Source of the DNA: Pseudomonadota bacterium
GTDB taxonomy: Bacteria > Pseudomonadota > Alphaproteobacteria > Sphingomonadales > Sphingomonadaceae
Length of the DNA: 6,906 bases
Reading direction: 5' to 3'
NCBI GenBank assembly: GCA_023386515.1
Contig: JAEWJQ010000166.1
Location: 1-6,906, forward strand
Positions 1 to 6,906 of this stretch are shown here, piece after piece (within the stretch, counting starts at the first letter, position 1; each line of letters begins with the position of its first letter). Below the pieces are notes generated by a model. It worked only from the letters and a program-made list of their open reading frames with translations, made no database searches and had not been told where the DNA came from. Both the position numbers and the translations under genes were made by a program.

Positions 1-3
1 GAG

Positions 4-37
4 CGGGGAAAGGCAAGCGAGCATATCTTGTTCCCCG
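4..37. other. Bulged inverted repeat / hairpin of unknown role
   Basis: Bases 4-10 (CGGGGAA) pair with 31-37 (TTCCCCG), and after a 3-nt bulge (11-13) bases 14-17 (CAAG) pair with 27-30 (CTTG). This gives an 11-bp stem with a 9-nt loop. No T-tract follows on either strand, so it is not a textbook intrinsic terminator. A 9-bp direct repeat (GGCAAGCGA at 12-20 and 37-45) overlaps it. It could be the 3' end structure of a gene lying left of the window, or chance in GC-rich DNA. The rest of 1-143 shows only a 12-bp palindrome (CCGGACGTCCGG, 60-71) and no convincing gene. Confidence 0.35.
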
Positions 38-143
38 GCAAGCGATCACGCCGCGGGACCCGGACGTCCGGTCAGCCCGGCTTGCCACTGATCGACTACG
101 CCCGTAATCAAATGCAACGACACCGACTCGAAAGTGATTGTCG

Positions 144-716
144 ATGGGCCTTCCGCCACTTGCCGCCTTGTTGCTCAGCCTGTCCCCGGCGCCCGCCATC
201 CCCCCAGCGCAAGCCGTGGTGGCTCAGGACGACCAGACGCTGGTGGCGCTGTTCGACGCCGACCAAGCGATCCGCAAGGCGGTCAGCGCGACCAAGCCTA
301 TCGACGTCGCGCTGGCGCGGCGTATGGTCGCGGAGGATGCAGACCGTCGCATCAAGGCGCGGGCGCTGCTGGCGGACGGCCATGTCCGCACCGCCGAAGA
401 CTTCTACCGCGCTGCCTTCATCCTGCAACACGGCACCAAGGCGCCGGACTACCTTCTCGCCCATTCGCTGGCCCTCGCGGCTGCGGCGCGGGGCAAGGTG
501 GAGGCGCAGTGGATCGCCGCAGCCACGCTGGACCGGTATCTGATGGCGACCGGCCAGCCGCAAATCTATGGCACGCAATATGTCCGCGACACGCGCAACG
601 GCGCGACCGGCCTGACGATGGAACCGTACGACCCGAGCCTGGTGCCCGACACGCTGCGCACGGCATTGGGCGTCCCCACCCGGGCGGAGCAGCAAGCCCG
701 GCTGGCCGCCGACTGA
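144..716 (+). CDS. Secreted protein resembling DUF6624, function unknown
   Basis: The product is 190 residues. The N-terminus (about 1-24) is a hydrophobic, Ala/Leu/Pro-rich stretch ending in AQA before VVAQDD. It looks like a type I signal peptide with cleavage near residue 24, although its n-region lacks a basic residue, so periplasmic export is inferred. The mature part is mostly helical and charged. Recognisable elements are ARRMVAEDADRR (58-69), AAFILQHG (90-97) and, most telling, DRYLMATGQPQIYGTQY (130-146). The pattern of an Asp-Arg, then Gly and Gln, then YGTQ is what I recall from DUF6624 proteins, whose biochemical role is unknown. I chose ATG at 144. An in-frame stop lies at 135-137, so only TTG at 138 is an alternative start. 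No strong Shine-Dalgarno is visible, only GAAAGTGA at 130-137. The gene stands alone and converges with the membrane-protein gene ending at 758, with 41 bp between them and no T-tailed terminator. That it is a gene is fairly sure; the family is tentative. Confidence 0.72.
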   Translation: MGLPPLAALLLSLSPAPAIPPAQAVVAQDDQTLVALFDADQAIRKAVSATKPIDVALARRMVAEDADRRIKARALLADGHVRTAEDFYRAAFILQHGTKAPDYLLAHSLALAAAARGKVEAQWIAAATLDRYLMATGQPQIYGTQYVRDTRNGATGLTMEPYDPSLVPDTLRTALGVPTRAEQQARLAAD

Positions 717-757
717 TCGTCGGTTCGGAGGCTGATGAGCCGGGGTGGGCTGCCGGC

Positions 758-1213
758 CTAGCATGCCCGCGCCGCGTCATGCGGCGCCTCGTCATCGTTG
801 GCGGGCACAGATCGGCGCGGCCGGACGGTTCGCCGACGGCGCAAGCGCCTGGCACGACGACGCGGCAGGGAGTTGCGAGCGAAATCGCCGCGGCCGCGCC
901 ACGCGGCGACTGCGGCAGCGACGGCGACGATCGTGTCGAACCCCAACGACCATTCCACCGCCGACACCCACAGCGCGACGTCGGGCACTGCGGTGACGAA
1001 CAGGCGGGCGGCCGATCCGTCGTCGCAACAGACCATGACGACGCTCGCGACCAACACGGTCAGGCCGATCACGGCATCGGCGCGGCCGACCGCGGAGAGC
1101 CGCGCCGCGGGGACCAGCACAAGACAACGGCGCAGCCACAAGCCGATCGCCGTCCGCGGCGCTATCGCAAGTACAAGCCAGCAAAAGAGAAACGTCGTGA
1201 TGATCGCCGTCAT
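758..1213 (-). CDS. Small uncharacterised inner-membrane protein downstream of dnaJ
   Basis: The product is 151 residues and I do not recognise the family. Residues 2-19 form a hydrophobic segment. Further hydrophobic segments lie at about 46-63 and at about 71-105, the latter interrupted by polar residues, so two to four membrane spans are plausible. From about residue 106 the protein turns strongly basic, with Arg-rich clusters at 118-134, then a PANDDE stretch at 137-142 and a short tail ending in Cys. By the positive-inside rule this tail should be cytoplasmic. The ATG at 1211-1213 is preceded by a G-rich stretch (GGGGGA) at about SD distance. It begins 33 bp after the dnaJ stop on the same strand. 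The gap has a 5-bp stem (1227-1231 with 1243-1247) but no T-tract, so read-through from dnaKJ is likely. Coding is inferred from non-overlap with dnaJ, the hydrophobic pattern and the plausible start; other frames here overlap dnaJ and look like shadows. Confidence 0.6.
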   Translation of the reverse strand: MTAIITTFLFCWLVLAIAPRTAIGLWLRRCLVLVPAARLSAVGRADAVIGLTVLVASVVMVCCDDGSAARLFVTAVPDVALWVSAVEWSLGFDTIVAVAAAVAAWRGRGDFARNSLPRRRARRLRRRRTVRPRRSVPANDDEAPHDAARAC

Positions 1214-1246
1214 CGTTCCCCCGATCGCCGGCGTTCTCCAAACCGG

Positions 1247-2371
1247 CTATTCCCCCGCGAACACGCCCTTCAGCTTGGCGAAGAAGCCGTGGCTCGCCGG
1301 GCATTCGTCGCCCGTCTCCGTCTCGCGGAACAGTTCGAGCAATTCGCGCTGCCGGGTCGACAGCTTGGTCGGCGTCTCGACCTCGATCTGAACGACGAGG
1401 TCACCCTGCCCCCGGCCCTGCAGCACCGGCATGCCGGCGCCGCGCTGGCGCAACTGCTTGCCGGACTGGATGCCCGCCGGGATCTTGATCTCGTGCTTGA
1501 CGCCGTCGAGCCCCGGGATCGACAGCATGCCGCCGAGCGCCGCAGTGGTGAAGCTGATCGGCGCACGCGCGAACAGCGTCGTGCCCTCGCGCTCGAAGAT
1601 CGCGTGCCGCTTGACGTGGAGGAAGATGTAGAGATCGCCGGCCGGCGCGCCGCGCGGCCCCGCCTCGCCCTCGCCGGTCAGGCGGATGCGCGTGCCCTCG
1701 TCGACGCCGGGCGGCACGTTGACGGCGAGCGTCTTGGTCCGTTCGATCCGGCCGTCGCCGCGGCAGTCGGCGCACGGATCCGCGATCACCTGACCCGATC
1801 CCTGGCAGACCGGGCAGGCGCGTTCGACGACGAAGAAGCCCTGCTGCGCGCGCACCTTGCCATGGCCGGCGCAATGGCGGCAGGTCGTCGCCTGCGTGCC
1901 CGGCTTGGCACCCGTGCCCTGGCAGGTGTCGCATTGCGCGGACACGTCGACGGTGATCTCGGTCGATTTGCCGTGGAACGCCTCTTCGAGGCTGATCTCC
2001 ATGTCGTAGCGCAGGTCGGCGCCACGCCGCGGCTGCGCGCGTCCACCGCCGCGCCCGCCGCCCATGAATTCGCCGAACACGCTTTCGAAAATGTCGGAGA
2101 AGGCGCCGAAATCCTGCGCGCCCCCGCCACCGCCGCCGCCGTTCTGGAAAGCGGCATGGCCATAGCGATCGTAGGCGGCGCGCTTCTGCGGGTCCTTCAG
2201 GACCTCATAGGCCTCGCTGACCGCCTTGAACTTGGCTTCGGAATCCTTGCACCCGGCATTCTTGTCCGGATGGTATTTCATCGCGAGCTTGCGATAGGCG
2301 GACTTCAGCGTCGCACCGTCCGCATCACGCTCGCATTCGAGCAGCTCGTAATAGTCGACTGTGGTGCTCAT
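1247..2371 (-). CDS. dnaJ: Hsp40 co-chaperone DnaJ (type A, with zinc fingers)
   Basis: DnaJ delivers unfolded clients to DnaK in the cytoplasm and stimulates its ATPase through the J-domain. The protein is 374 residues, normal for the family. Domains in order are: the J-domain (about 5-70) with HPD at 34-36; the Gly/Phe linker (about 76-112) with seven consecutive Gly at 78-84 and [15 protein letters not shown] after it; the cysteine-rich domain with four CxxCxGxG motifs beginning at C147, C164, C186 and C200 (two zinc sites, all eight Cys present); and the C-terminal substrate-binding and dimerisation region (about 210-350). The ATG at 2369-2371 has AGAGGG five bases upstream, which supports this start, and [11 protein letters not shown] is a typical N-terminus. 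It lies 91 bp downstream of dnaK on the same strand, the classic dnaKJ arrangement. The gap contains hairpins that could lower dnaJ transcription relative to dnaK. The poly-Gly codons (2120-2140) are a GCC-rich simple repeat, a possible site of length variation. Confidence 0.98.
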   Translation of the reverse strand: MSTTVDYYELLECERDADGATLKSAYRKLAMKYHPDKNAGCKDSEAKFKAVSEAYEVLKDPQKRAAYDRYGHAAFQNGGGGGGGAQDFGAFSDIFESVFGEFMGGGRGGGRAQPRRGADLRYDMEISLEEAFHGKSTEITVDVSAQCDTCQGTGAKPGTQATTCRHCAGHGKVRAQQGFFVVERACPVCQGSGQVIADPCADCRGDGRIERTKTLAVNVPPGVDEGTRIRLTGEGEAGPRGAPAGDLYIFLHVKRHAIFEREGTTLFARAPISFTTAALGGMLSIPGLDGVKHEIKIPAGIQSGKQLRQRGAGMPVLQGRGQGDLVVQIEVETPTKLSTRQRELLELFRETETGDECPASHGFFAKLKGVFAGE

Positions 2372-2406
2372 GCCCGCCCTCTAAGCCCGTACCGCCCCGC
2401 CGGCGG

Positions 2407-2424
2407 AAAGTCGCAAAAGTCGCA
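2407..2424. repeat. 9-bp perfect tandem repeat in the dnaK-dnaJ gap
   Basis: AAAGTCGCA occurs twice back to back (2407-2415 and 2416-2424). On the transcribed (minus) strand this reads as two TGCGACTTT units. Either copy can pair with the GTCGCA arm at 2434-2429, so the repeat duplicates the downstream half of the attenuator-like hairpin. It could be a small local duplication. Confidence 0.7.
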
Positions 2425-2434
2425 CTCCTGCGAC
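2415..2434 (-). terminator. Hairpin plus T-tract between dnaK and dnaJ (attenuator candidate)
   Basis: On the minus strand GTCGCA (2434-2429) pairs perfectly with TGCGAC (2424-2419) around a GGAG tetraloop, and TTTT (2418-2415) follows at once. That is the layout of a short intrinsic terminator. Because dnaJ follows on the same strand, it is more likely a partial terminator or an mRNA 3'-end stabiliser that gives more dnaK than dnaJ transcript. The 6-bp stem and 4-T tract are weak, so substantial read-through is expected. A second TGCGAC (2415-2410) followed by TTT offers an alternative partner for the same upstream arm. Confidence 0.5.
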
Positions 2435-2449
2435 CCCCGCGCGACGGGG
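2435..2449 (-). other. Second hairpin directly upstream of the attenuator candidate
   Basis: On the minus strand CCCCG (2449-2445) pairs with CGGGG (2439-2435) around TCGCG. No spacer separates it from the T-tailed hairpin, so the two could stack. It begins 13 bases after the dnaK stop codon and could protect the dnaK mRNA 3' end after processing. The role is inferred. Confidence 0.4.
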
Positions 2450-2462
2450 TGGATGACGGCTC

Positions 2463-4370
<1,908 letters not shown>

Positions 4371-4450
4371 ACGTGCTTAACCCTAGCCCCTGACAAACAA
4401 ACCATGAGGGATGCACCCCGTTACGGCAGCGCAATCTCCTCGTCACGGCG

Positions 4451-4481
4451 GCGATATAGGTGGGGTTCGCCTTGCCGCAAG
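4451..4481 (-). promoter_or_regulatory. RpoH (sigma-32) heat-shock promoter of dnaK
   Basis: On the minus strand CTTG (4481-4478) is followed after exactly 17 bases by CCTATATCGC (4460-4451). The alphaproteobacterial RpoH consensus, as I recall it, is CTTG, 17-18 bases, CYTATNTNNG; every defined position matches except the final G. Transcription would start near 4445, leaving a leader of about 75 bases. The same bases read as TTGCGG, 16-nt spacer, TATATC could serve weakly as a housekeeping promoter. The leader holds a short GGGG/TCCC hairpin around TGCA, but I see no clear ROSE-type RNA thermometer and no CIRCE element. Confidence 0.8.
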
Positions 4482-4489
4482 AACTGCGG
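4475..4489. promoter_or_regulatory. Dyad overlapping the dnaK -35 region
   Basis: CCGCA (4475-4479) and TGCGG (4485-4489) form a perfect inverted repeat around AGAAC. It overlaps the -35 CTTG of the dnaK promoter. A nested CTTG-CCG-CAAG inverted repeat (4471-4481) also places a CTTG on the plus strand, facing the copper-chaperone gene. It could be an operator or simply part of two back-to-back -35 elements. No regulator can be named from sequence. Confidence 0.3.
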
Positions 4490-4535
4490 TTCCATAGAGC
4501 AAGCGAGGAAGTTCCCGGACGGAGACACCAGCGTG

Positions 4536-4988
4536 ATGCGGCGACAGATAGCGGGCGTGCTCGCGGTAACGATGGCGGCGTCGCTGGCGGGGTGCGTCAA
4601 GCCCGATCCGCTGAGCATGACCAACGCCTGGGTGCGGTTGCCCGCCGTACCGGGACGGCCGGCGGCGGGGTATTTCACGCTGCACGGCGGCAAGACGCCG
4701 CAGACGGTCATCGCCGCCAATTCCGACGTGTCGCTGCGCGCCGAGATGCATGAGAGCGCCGCCGGTGCGGGCGGCACGGCGACGATGCGGCCGCTGACCA
4801 GCGTCGCGCTGCCGGCGGACACCGATGTCGCCTTCGCGCCGGGCGGGCGCCACGTCATGCTGTTCGACGTCAACCGCGCGGTCAAGCCGGGCGACCGCGT
4901 CACGCTGACCGCGACGCTGGCCAATGGCGCCCGGATCAGCGCGCGCGCGACGGTGATCGCGCCGGGAGCGCCGGCGCCGCAGTTCTGA
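4536..4988 (+). CDS. PCu(A)C-type copper chaperone lipoprotein
   Basis: The product is 150 residues. The N-terminus is a lipoprotein signal: MRRQ, a hydrophobic core, then the lipobox LAGC with C20 as the predicted lipidated residue, so it is membrane-anchored in the envelope. The rest is a PCu(A)C domain (DUF461-type), a cupredoxin-like fold that carries Cu(I), often to the CuA or CuB site of cytochrome oxidase. After NAWVRLP and a GYFTL stretch, the copper motif is visible: His in EMHES, Met twelve residues later in TATMRP, then 21 residues to His and Met in GGRHVM. This matches the family pattern H(M)x10Mx21HxM, except that the Met beside the first His precedes it instead of following it. 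I chose ATG at 4536; GTG at 4533 is directly in frame and better spaced from GGAG at 4521-4524, so a start one codon earlier is possible. It is divergent from dnaK (165 bp) and followed after 4 bp by the HExxH gene, probably its operon partner. Confidence 0.88.
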   Translation: MRRQIAGVLAVTMAASLAGCVKPDPLSMTNAWVRLPAVPGRPAAGYFTLHGGKTPQTVIAANSDVSLRAEMHESAAGAGGTATMRPLTSVALPADTDVAFAPGGRHVMLFDVNRAVKPGDRVTLTATLANGARISARATVIAPGAPAPQF

Positions 4989-4992
4989 TCCG

Positions 4993-5445
4993 ATGATCGA
5001 CCGGACGCTCACCCCCGGCGAGATCGCGCTCGCCCGCACCGTCTTTCACGACGCGATCGATTATGCCGCGGTGCGCATCGCCCGGCGCAAATGGGCGTTC
5101 TTCCAGCCGCGCGACACGGTGATGGCGCCGCGTGGCTGCATCCATTTCCATCCCGGCGGCAGCGCCTATCGCGACGATTTCGCGGCGGCGCGCCTTGCCG
5201 ACCAAGGCCTGTTCATTCACGAGATGGTGCACATCTGGCAGCATCAGCGCGGCATCTTCCTGCCGCTCGCCCGCCATCCTTTCTGCCGCTACAGCTATGC
5301 GTTCAAGCCGGGCCAGCCGTTGAATCGCTACGGCATCGAACAGCAGGGCGAGATCGTCCGCCACGCCTTCCTGCTACCCCACGGCGCCGCCGTGGCAGGC
5401 GCGCCGCCGCTCGCCCAATATGAGACGCTGCTGCCGTTCGGCTGA
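4993..5445 (+). CDS. Small HExxH-motif protein ('vgr related protein' of sphingomonads)
   Basis: The product is 150 residues with no signal peptide and no membrane segment, so it is probably cytoplasmic. Its clearest feature is LFIHEMVHIWQHQ (73-85), containing HEMVH (76-80), a zinc-metallopeptidase-type HExxH motif. A later Glu in EQQGEIVRHAF (116-126) could be a third zinc ligand. An early segment has GCIHFHPGG (48-56). From memory, similar short sphingomonad proteins are named 'vgr related protein'; this does not make it a type VI secretion spike, and no such genes are nearby. At 150 residues it is short for a full protease, and its activity is unproven. The ATG lies 4 bp after the copper-chaperone stop with no evident Shine-Dalgarno, which suggests translational coupling. 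It converges with the threonine synthase gene, 14 bp away. Confidence 0.8.
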   Translation: MIDRTLTPGEIALARTVFHDAIDYAAVRIARRKWAFFQPRDTVMAPRGCIHFHPGGSAYRDDFAAARLADQGLFIHEMVHIWQHQRGIFLPLARHPFCRYSYAFKPGQPLNRYGIEQQGEIVRHAFLLPHGAAVAGAPPLAQYETLLPFG

Positions 5446-5459
5446 CGCCGACCGCCCGG

Positions 5460-6686
5460 TCAGAGCGCGTCGAGGTCGATCGGGCCATGCCGGTCGAGCC
5501 AGTTCGGCGCTTCCGGCATCGGATATTTCAGCCCCGTCGCGCAGTTGAACAGCACGACGCGCTCGTCCTCGTCGACCTCGCCGGTCCGCAGCGCCTCGCG
5601 ATAGGCGGCAAGCGTCGCGCCGCCCTCCGGGCACAGCAGCAAGCCGTCCGCGCGCGCGCACTCCTCCACCGCCTTCAGGATGGCGGGATCGCCGACGCCG
5701 ACCGCCTTGCCGCCGCTTTCGCGGACCGCCCGCAGGATCAGGAAATCGCCGACCGCGCGCGGCACGCGGATGCCGGCGGCGACGGTGTGCGCATCCTCCC
5801 AGCGCTCGGCATGTTCCTCGCCCGCCTCGAAGGCGCGGACGATCGGAGCGCAGCCGGATGCCTGCACCGCATACATGCGCGGCCGCTTCGCGCCGATCCA
5901 GCCGAGCTTCTCCAGCTCGTCGAACGCCTTCCACATGCCGATCAGCCCGGTGCCGCCGCCGGTGGGATAGAAGATCGCATCCGGCAATTGCCAGCCGAGC
6001 TGCGCGGCCAGTTCCAGCCCCATCGTCTTCTTGCCCTCGATCCGATAGGGCTCCTTCAGCGTCGACAGGTCGAACCAGCGCCCCTCCGCCGCGCCCTTGC
6101 CGACGATCGCGCCGCAATCGTCGATCAGCCCGTTGACCCGGTAGACGCGCGCGCCCTGCATCGCGATCTCGCGGACGTTCACCTCCGGCGTGTCCTCGGG
6201 GCAGAAGACGATCGTCTCGATCCCGACGCGGCTCGCATAAGCGGCGAGCGCCGCCCCCGCATTGCCGTTGGTCGGCATCGCGATCCGCTTGATGCCCAGT
6301 TCCTTCGCCATCGCCACCGCCATGACGAGGCCGCGCGCCTTGAAGCTGCCGGTCGGCAACCGCCCTTCGTCCTTTACCAGTACATTGCCGCCACCGGCGC
6401 TCTTCGGGATCGGTATCAGCGGCGTCTCGATCTCGCCCAGGCTGACGACATTCTCCGTCCGCCGCACCGGCAGCAGTTCGCGCCAGCGCCACAGATCGGT
6501 CGGCCGCGCCTCCAGCATCGGCCGCGGCAGATTGGCGCGGACGGCATCGAGATCGTAGCGGACCAGCAGCGGCCGCGCGACGCGCGACAGGCCATGCACC
6601 GTGTCGGCGTCGTAGCGCTCGCCCGTCATCGAGCATTCGAGATGCGTGACGAAGGTCGCGCGATCGGCGGTGAGATTGGCGTTCAT
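5460..6686 (-). CDS. thrC: Threonine synthase (PLP-dependent)
   Basis: The likely reaction is conversion of O-phospho-L-homoserine to L-threonine and phosphate, the last step of threonine synthesis, in the cytoplasm. The product is 408 residues with a fold-type II PLP core: NVLVKDEGRLPTGSFKARG (101-119) with Schiff-base lysine K116, PTNGNAGAALAAYA (138-151) as the substrate/cofactor loop, and PTGGGTGLIGMWKAF (241-255) with the phosphate-binding Gly loop. The N-terminus (about 15-46, ECSMTGERYD to LLVRYDL) follows the plan of the zinc-ribbon segment in archaeal/plant-type threonine synthases, but only C18 of the expected four Cys remains. I chose ATG at 6684-6686 over the upstream in-frame ATG at 6734 because AGGA (6698-6695) lies eight bases upstream and the 16 extra residues look non-conserved. 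Alternatives are other fold-type II enzymes such as diaminopropionate ammonia-lyase-like proteins. It is divergent from brnT; no clear promoter is seen in the 72-bp gap. Confidence 0.82.
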   Translation of the reverse strand: MNANLTADRATFVTHLECSMTGERYDADTVHGLSRVARPLLVRYDLDAVRANLPRPMLEARPTDLWRWRELLPVRRTENVVSLGEIETPLIPIPKSAGGGNVLVKDEGRLPTGSFKARGLVMAVAMAKELGIKRIAMPTNGNAGAALAAYASRVGIETIVFCPEDTPEVNVREIAMQGARVYRVNGLIDDCGAIVGKGAAEGRWFDLSTLKEPYRIEGKKTMGLELAAQLGWQLPDAIFYPTGGGTGLIGMWKAFDELEKLGWIGAKRPRMYAVQASGCAPIVRAFEAGEEHAERWEDAHTVAAGIRVPRAVGDFLILRAVRESGGKAVGVGDPAILKAVEECARADGLLLCPEGGATLAAYREALRTGEVDEDERVVLFNCATGLKYPMPEAPNWLDRHGPIDLDAL

Positions 6687-6724
6687 GGCGACATTCCTAG
6701 CCGTGCCAGCGAGATGCCGTCCAC

Positions 6725-6753
6725 TTGAATGCATCGCAGATCGTAGTTACAAT
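6725..6753 (+). promoter_or_regulatory. Sigma-70-type promoter for brnT
   Basis: TTGAAT (6725-6730) and TACAAT (6748-6753) are separated by exactly 17 bases, matching TTGACA at 4/6 and TATAAT at 5/6. Only five bases (6754-6758) separate the -10 from the GTG codon at 6759, so the transcription start should fall at or within a base or two of the start codon. Five-base arms GATGC (6713-6717) and GCATC (6731-6735) flank the -35 and could be part of an operator. Confidence 0.6.
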
Positions 6754-6758
6754 CAGCC

Positions 6759-6906
6759 GTGGACATCGAGTTCGACCCGGCCAAGGACGCGGTGAATCGC
6801 GCGAAGCATGGCGTGTCGCTGGCGTTTGGAGAACGAGTCTTCGAAGATGCGGCTCATGTTCTCATCGCATCCGCTCGGCCTGACGACGGGGAGTCGCGGT
6901 GGAAAG
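6759..6906 (+). CDS. brnT: BrnT-family ribonuclease toxin, 5' part only
   Basis: The reading frame runs off the right edge; 49 codons and one extra base are visible of a family that is usually about 90 residues. The N-terminus reads as VDIEFDPAK, then N13, KHGVSLAFGE (16-25), VFED (27-30) and ESRWK (45-49). This order of FDxxK, N, KHG, FED and a later E-R matches BrnT toxins, small RelE-like RNases that block growth and are neutralised by a partner BrnA, usually encoded just downstream and here outside the window. The GTG start is set by the family N-terminus; no Shine-Dalgarno precedes it. Type II toxin-antitoxin loci of this kind usually repress their own promoter through the antitoxin. The gene is divergent from thrC, with 72 bp between the two starts. 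Confidence 0.8.
   Translation, partial: MDIEFDPAKDAVNRAKHGVSLAFGERVFEDAAHVLIASARPDDGESRWK

Noticed and set aside
82..110. Possible promoter TTGCCA, 17 bases, TAATCA upstream of the secreted protein gene
   Set aside because: The -35 is good but the -10 matches at only two of six positions, so it is too weak to call.
717..757. Bidirectional terminator between the converging genes at 716 and 758
   Set aside because: Only a 5-bp GCCGG/CCGGC stem is present, with no T-tract on either side.
4371..4450. CIRCE element or ROSE-type RNA thermometer in the dnaK leader
   Set aside because: No TTAGCACTC-N9-GAGTGCTAA repeat is present and no stem masking the Shine-Dalgarno is evident; only a short GGGG/TCCC hairpin is seen.
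4993..5445. Type VI secretion role suggested by the 'vgr related' family name
   Set aside because: The protein lacks the size and repeats of VgrG, and no secretion genes are nearby.
5446..5461. Terminator hairpin GACC/GGTC between the HExxH gene and thrC
   Set aside because: The stem is only 4 bp, overlaps the thrC stop codon and lacks a T-tract.
5487..6728. Plus-strand 413-codon frame opposite thrC
   Set aside because: It mirrors the certain PLP enzyme and its translation has no recognisable motif.
6687..6734. Upstream in-frame ATG (6734) for threonine synthase
   Set aside because: The 16 extra residues look unrelated to the family, and the ATG at 6686 has a well-spaced AGGA.

Overview
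The window is GC-rich with dense coding and short intergenic gaps. It reads as chromosome of an alphaproteobacterium, most likely a sphingomonad (Sphingomonas or a close relative). This rests on the style of the DnaK and DnaJ proteins, a heat-shock promoter of the alphaproteobacterial RpoH type, a small HExxH protein of the kind called 'vgr related protein' in sphingomonads, and remembered family resemblance. No database search was run.

Layout, left to right. (1) Positions 1-143 are non-coding and hold a bulged hairpin near the left edge. (2) 144-716 (+) encodes a secreted protein resembling DUF6624. (3) On the minus strand, 4370 down to 758, lie dnaK, dnaJ and a small uncharacterised membrane protein. 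The dnaK-dnaJ gap (2372-2462) holds two adjacent hairpins, one ending in a T-tract, and a 9-bp tandem repeat that allows alternative pairing. (4) The 165-bp region 4371-4535 carries a near-consensus RpoH (sigma-32) promoter for dnaK. Reading the other way are a PCu(A)C-type copper-chaperone lipoprotein (4536-4988) and, 4 bp later, the HExxH-motif protein (4993-5445). (5) A PLP-dependent threonine synthase (5460-6686, minus) converges on that pair with a 14-bp gap. (6) At the right edge a BrnT-type toxin gene starts on the plus strand and is cut by the window end. Its promoter lies so close to the GTG start that the mRNA may be leaderless.

Functionally this is mostly housekeeping: the Hsp70/Hsp40 pair for protein folding, copper delivery in the envelope, threonine biosynthesis, and the start of a probable toxin-antitoxin locus. 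I see no mobile element, CRISPR array, rRNA or tRNA, and no convincing new multigene system. The points most worth a second look are the dnaK-dnaJ hairpin cluster, the compact divergent control region at 4451-4489, the possibly leaderless brnT, the unknown membrane protein behind dnaJ, and the copper-chaperone/HExxH gene pair.
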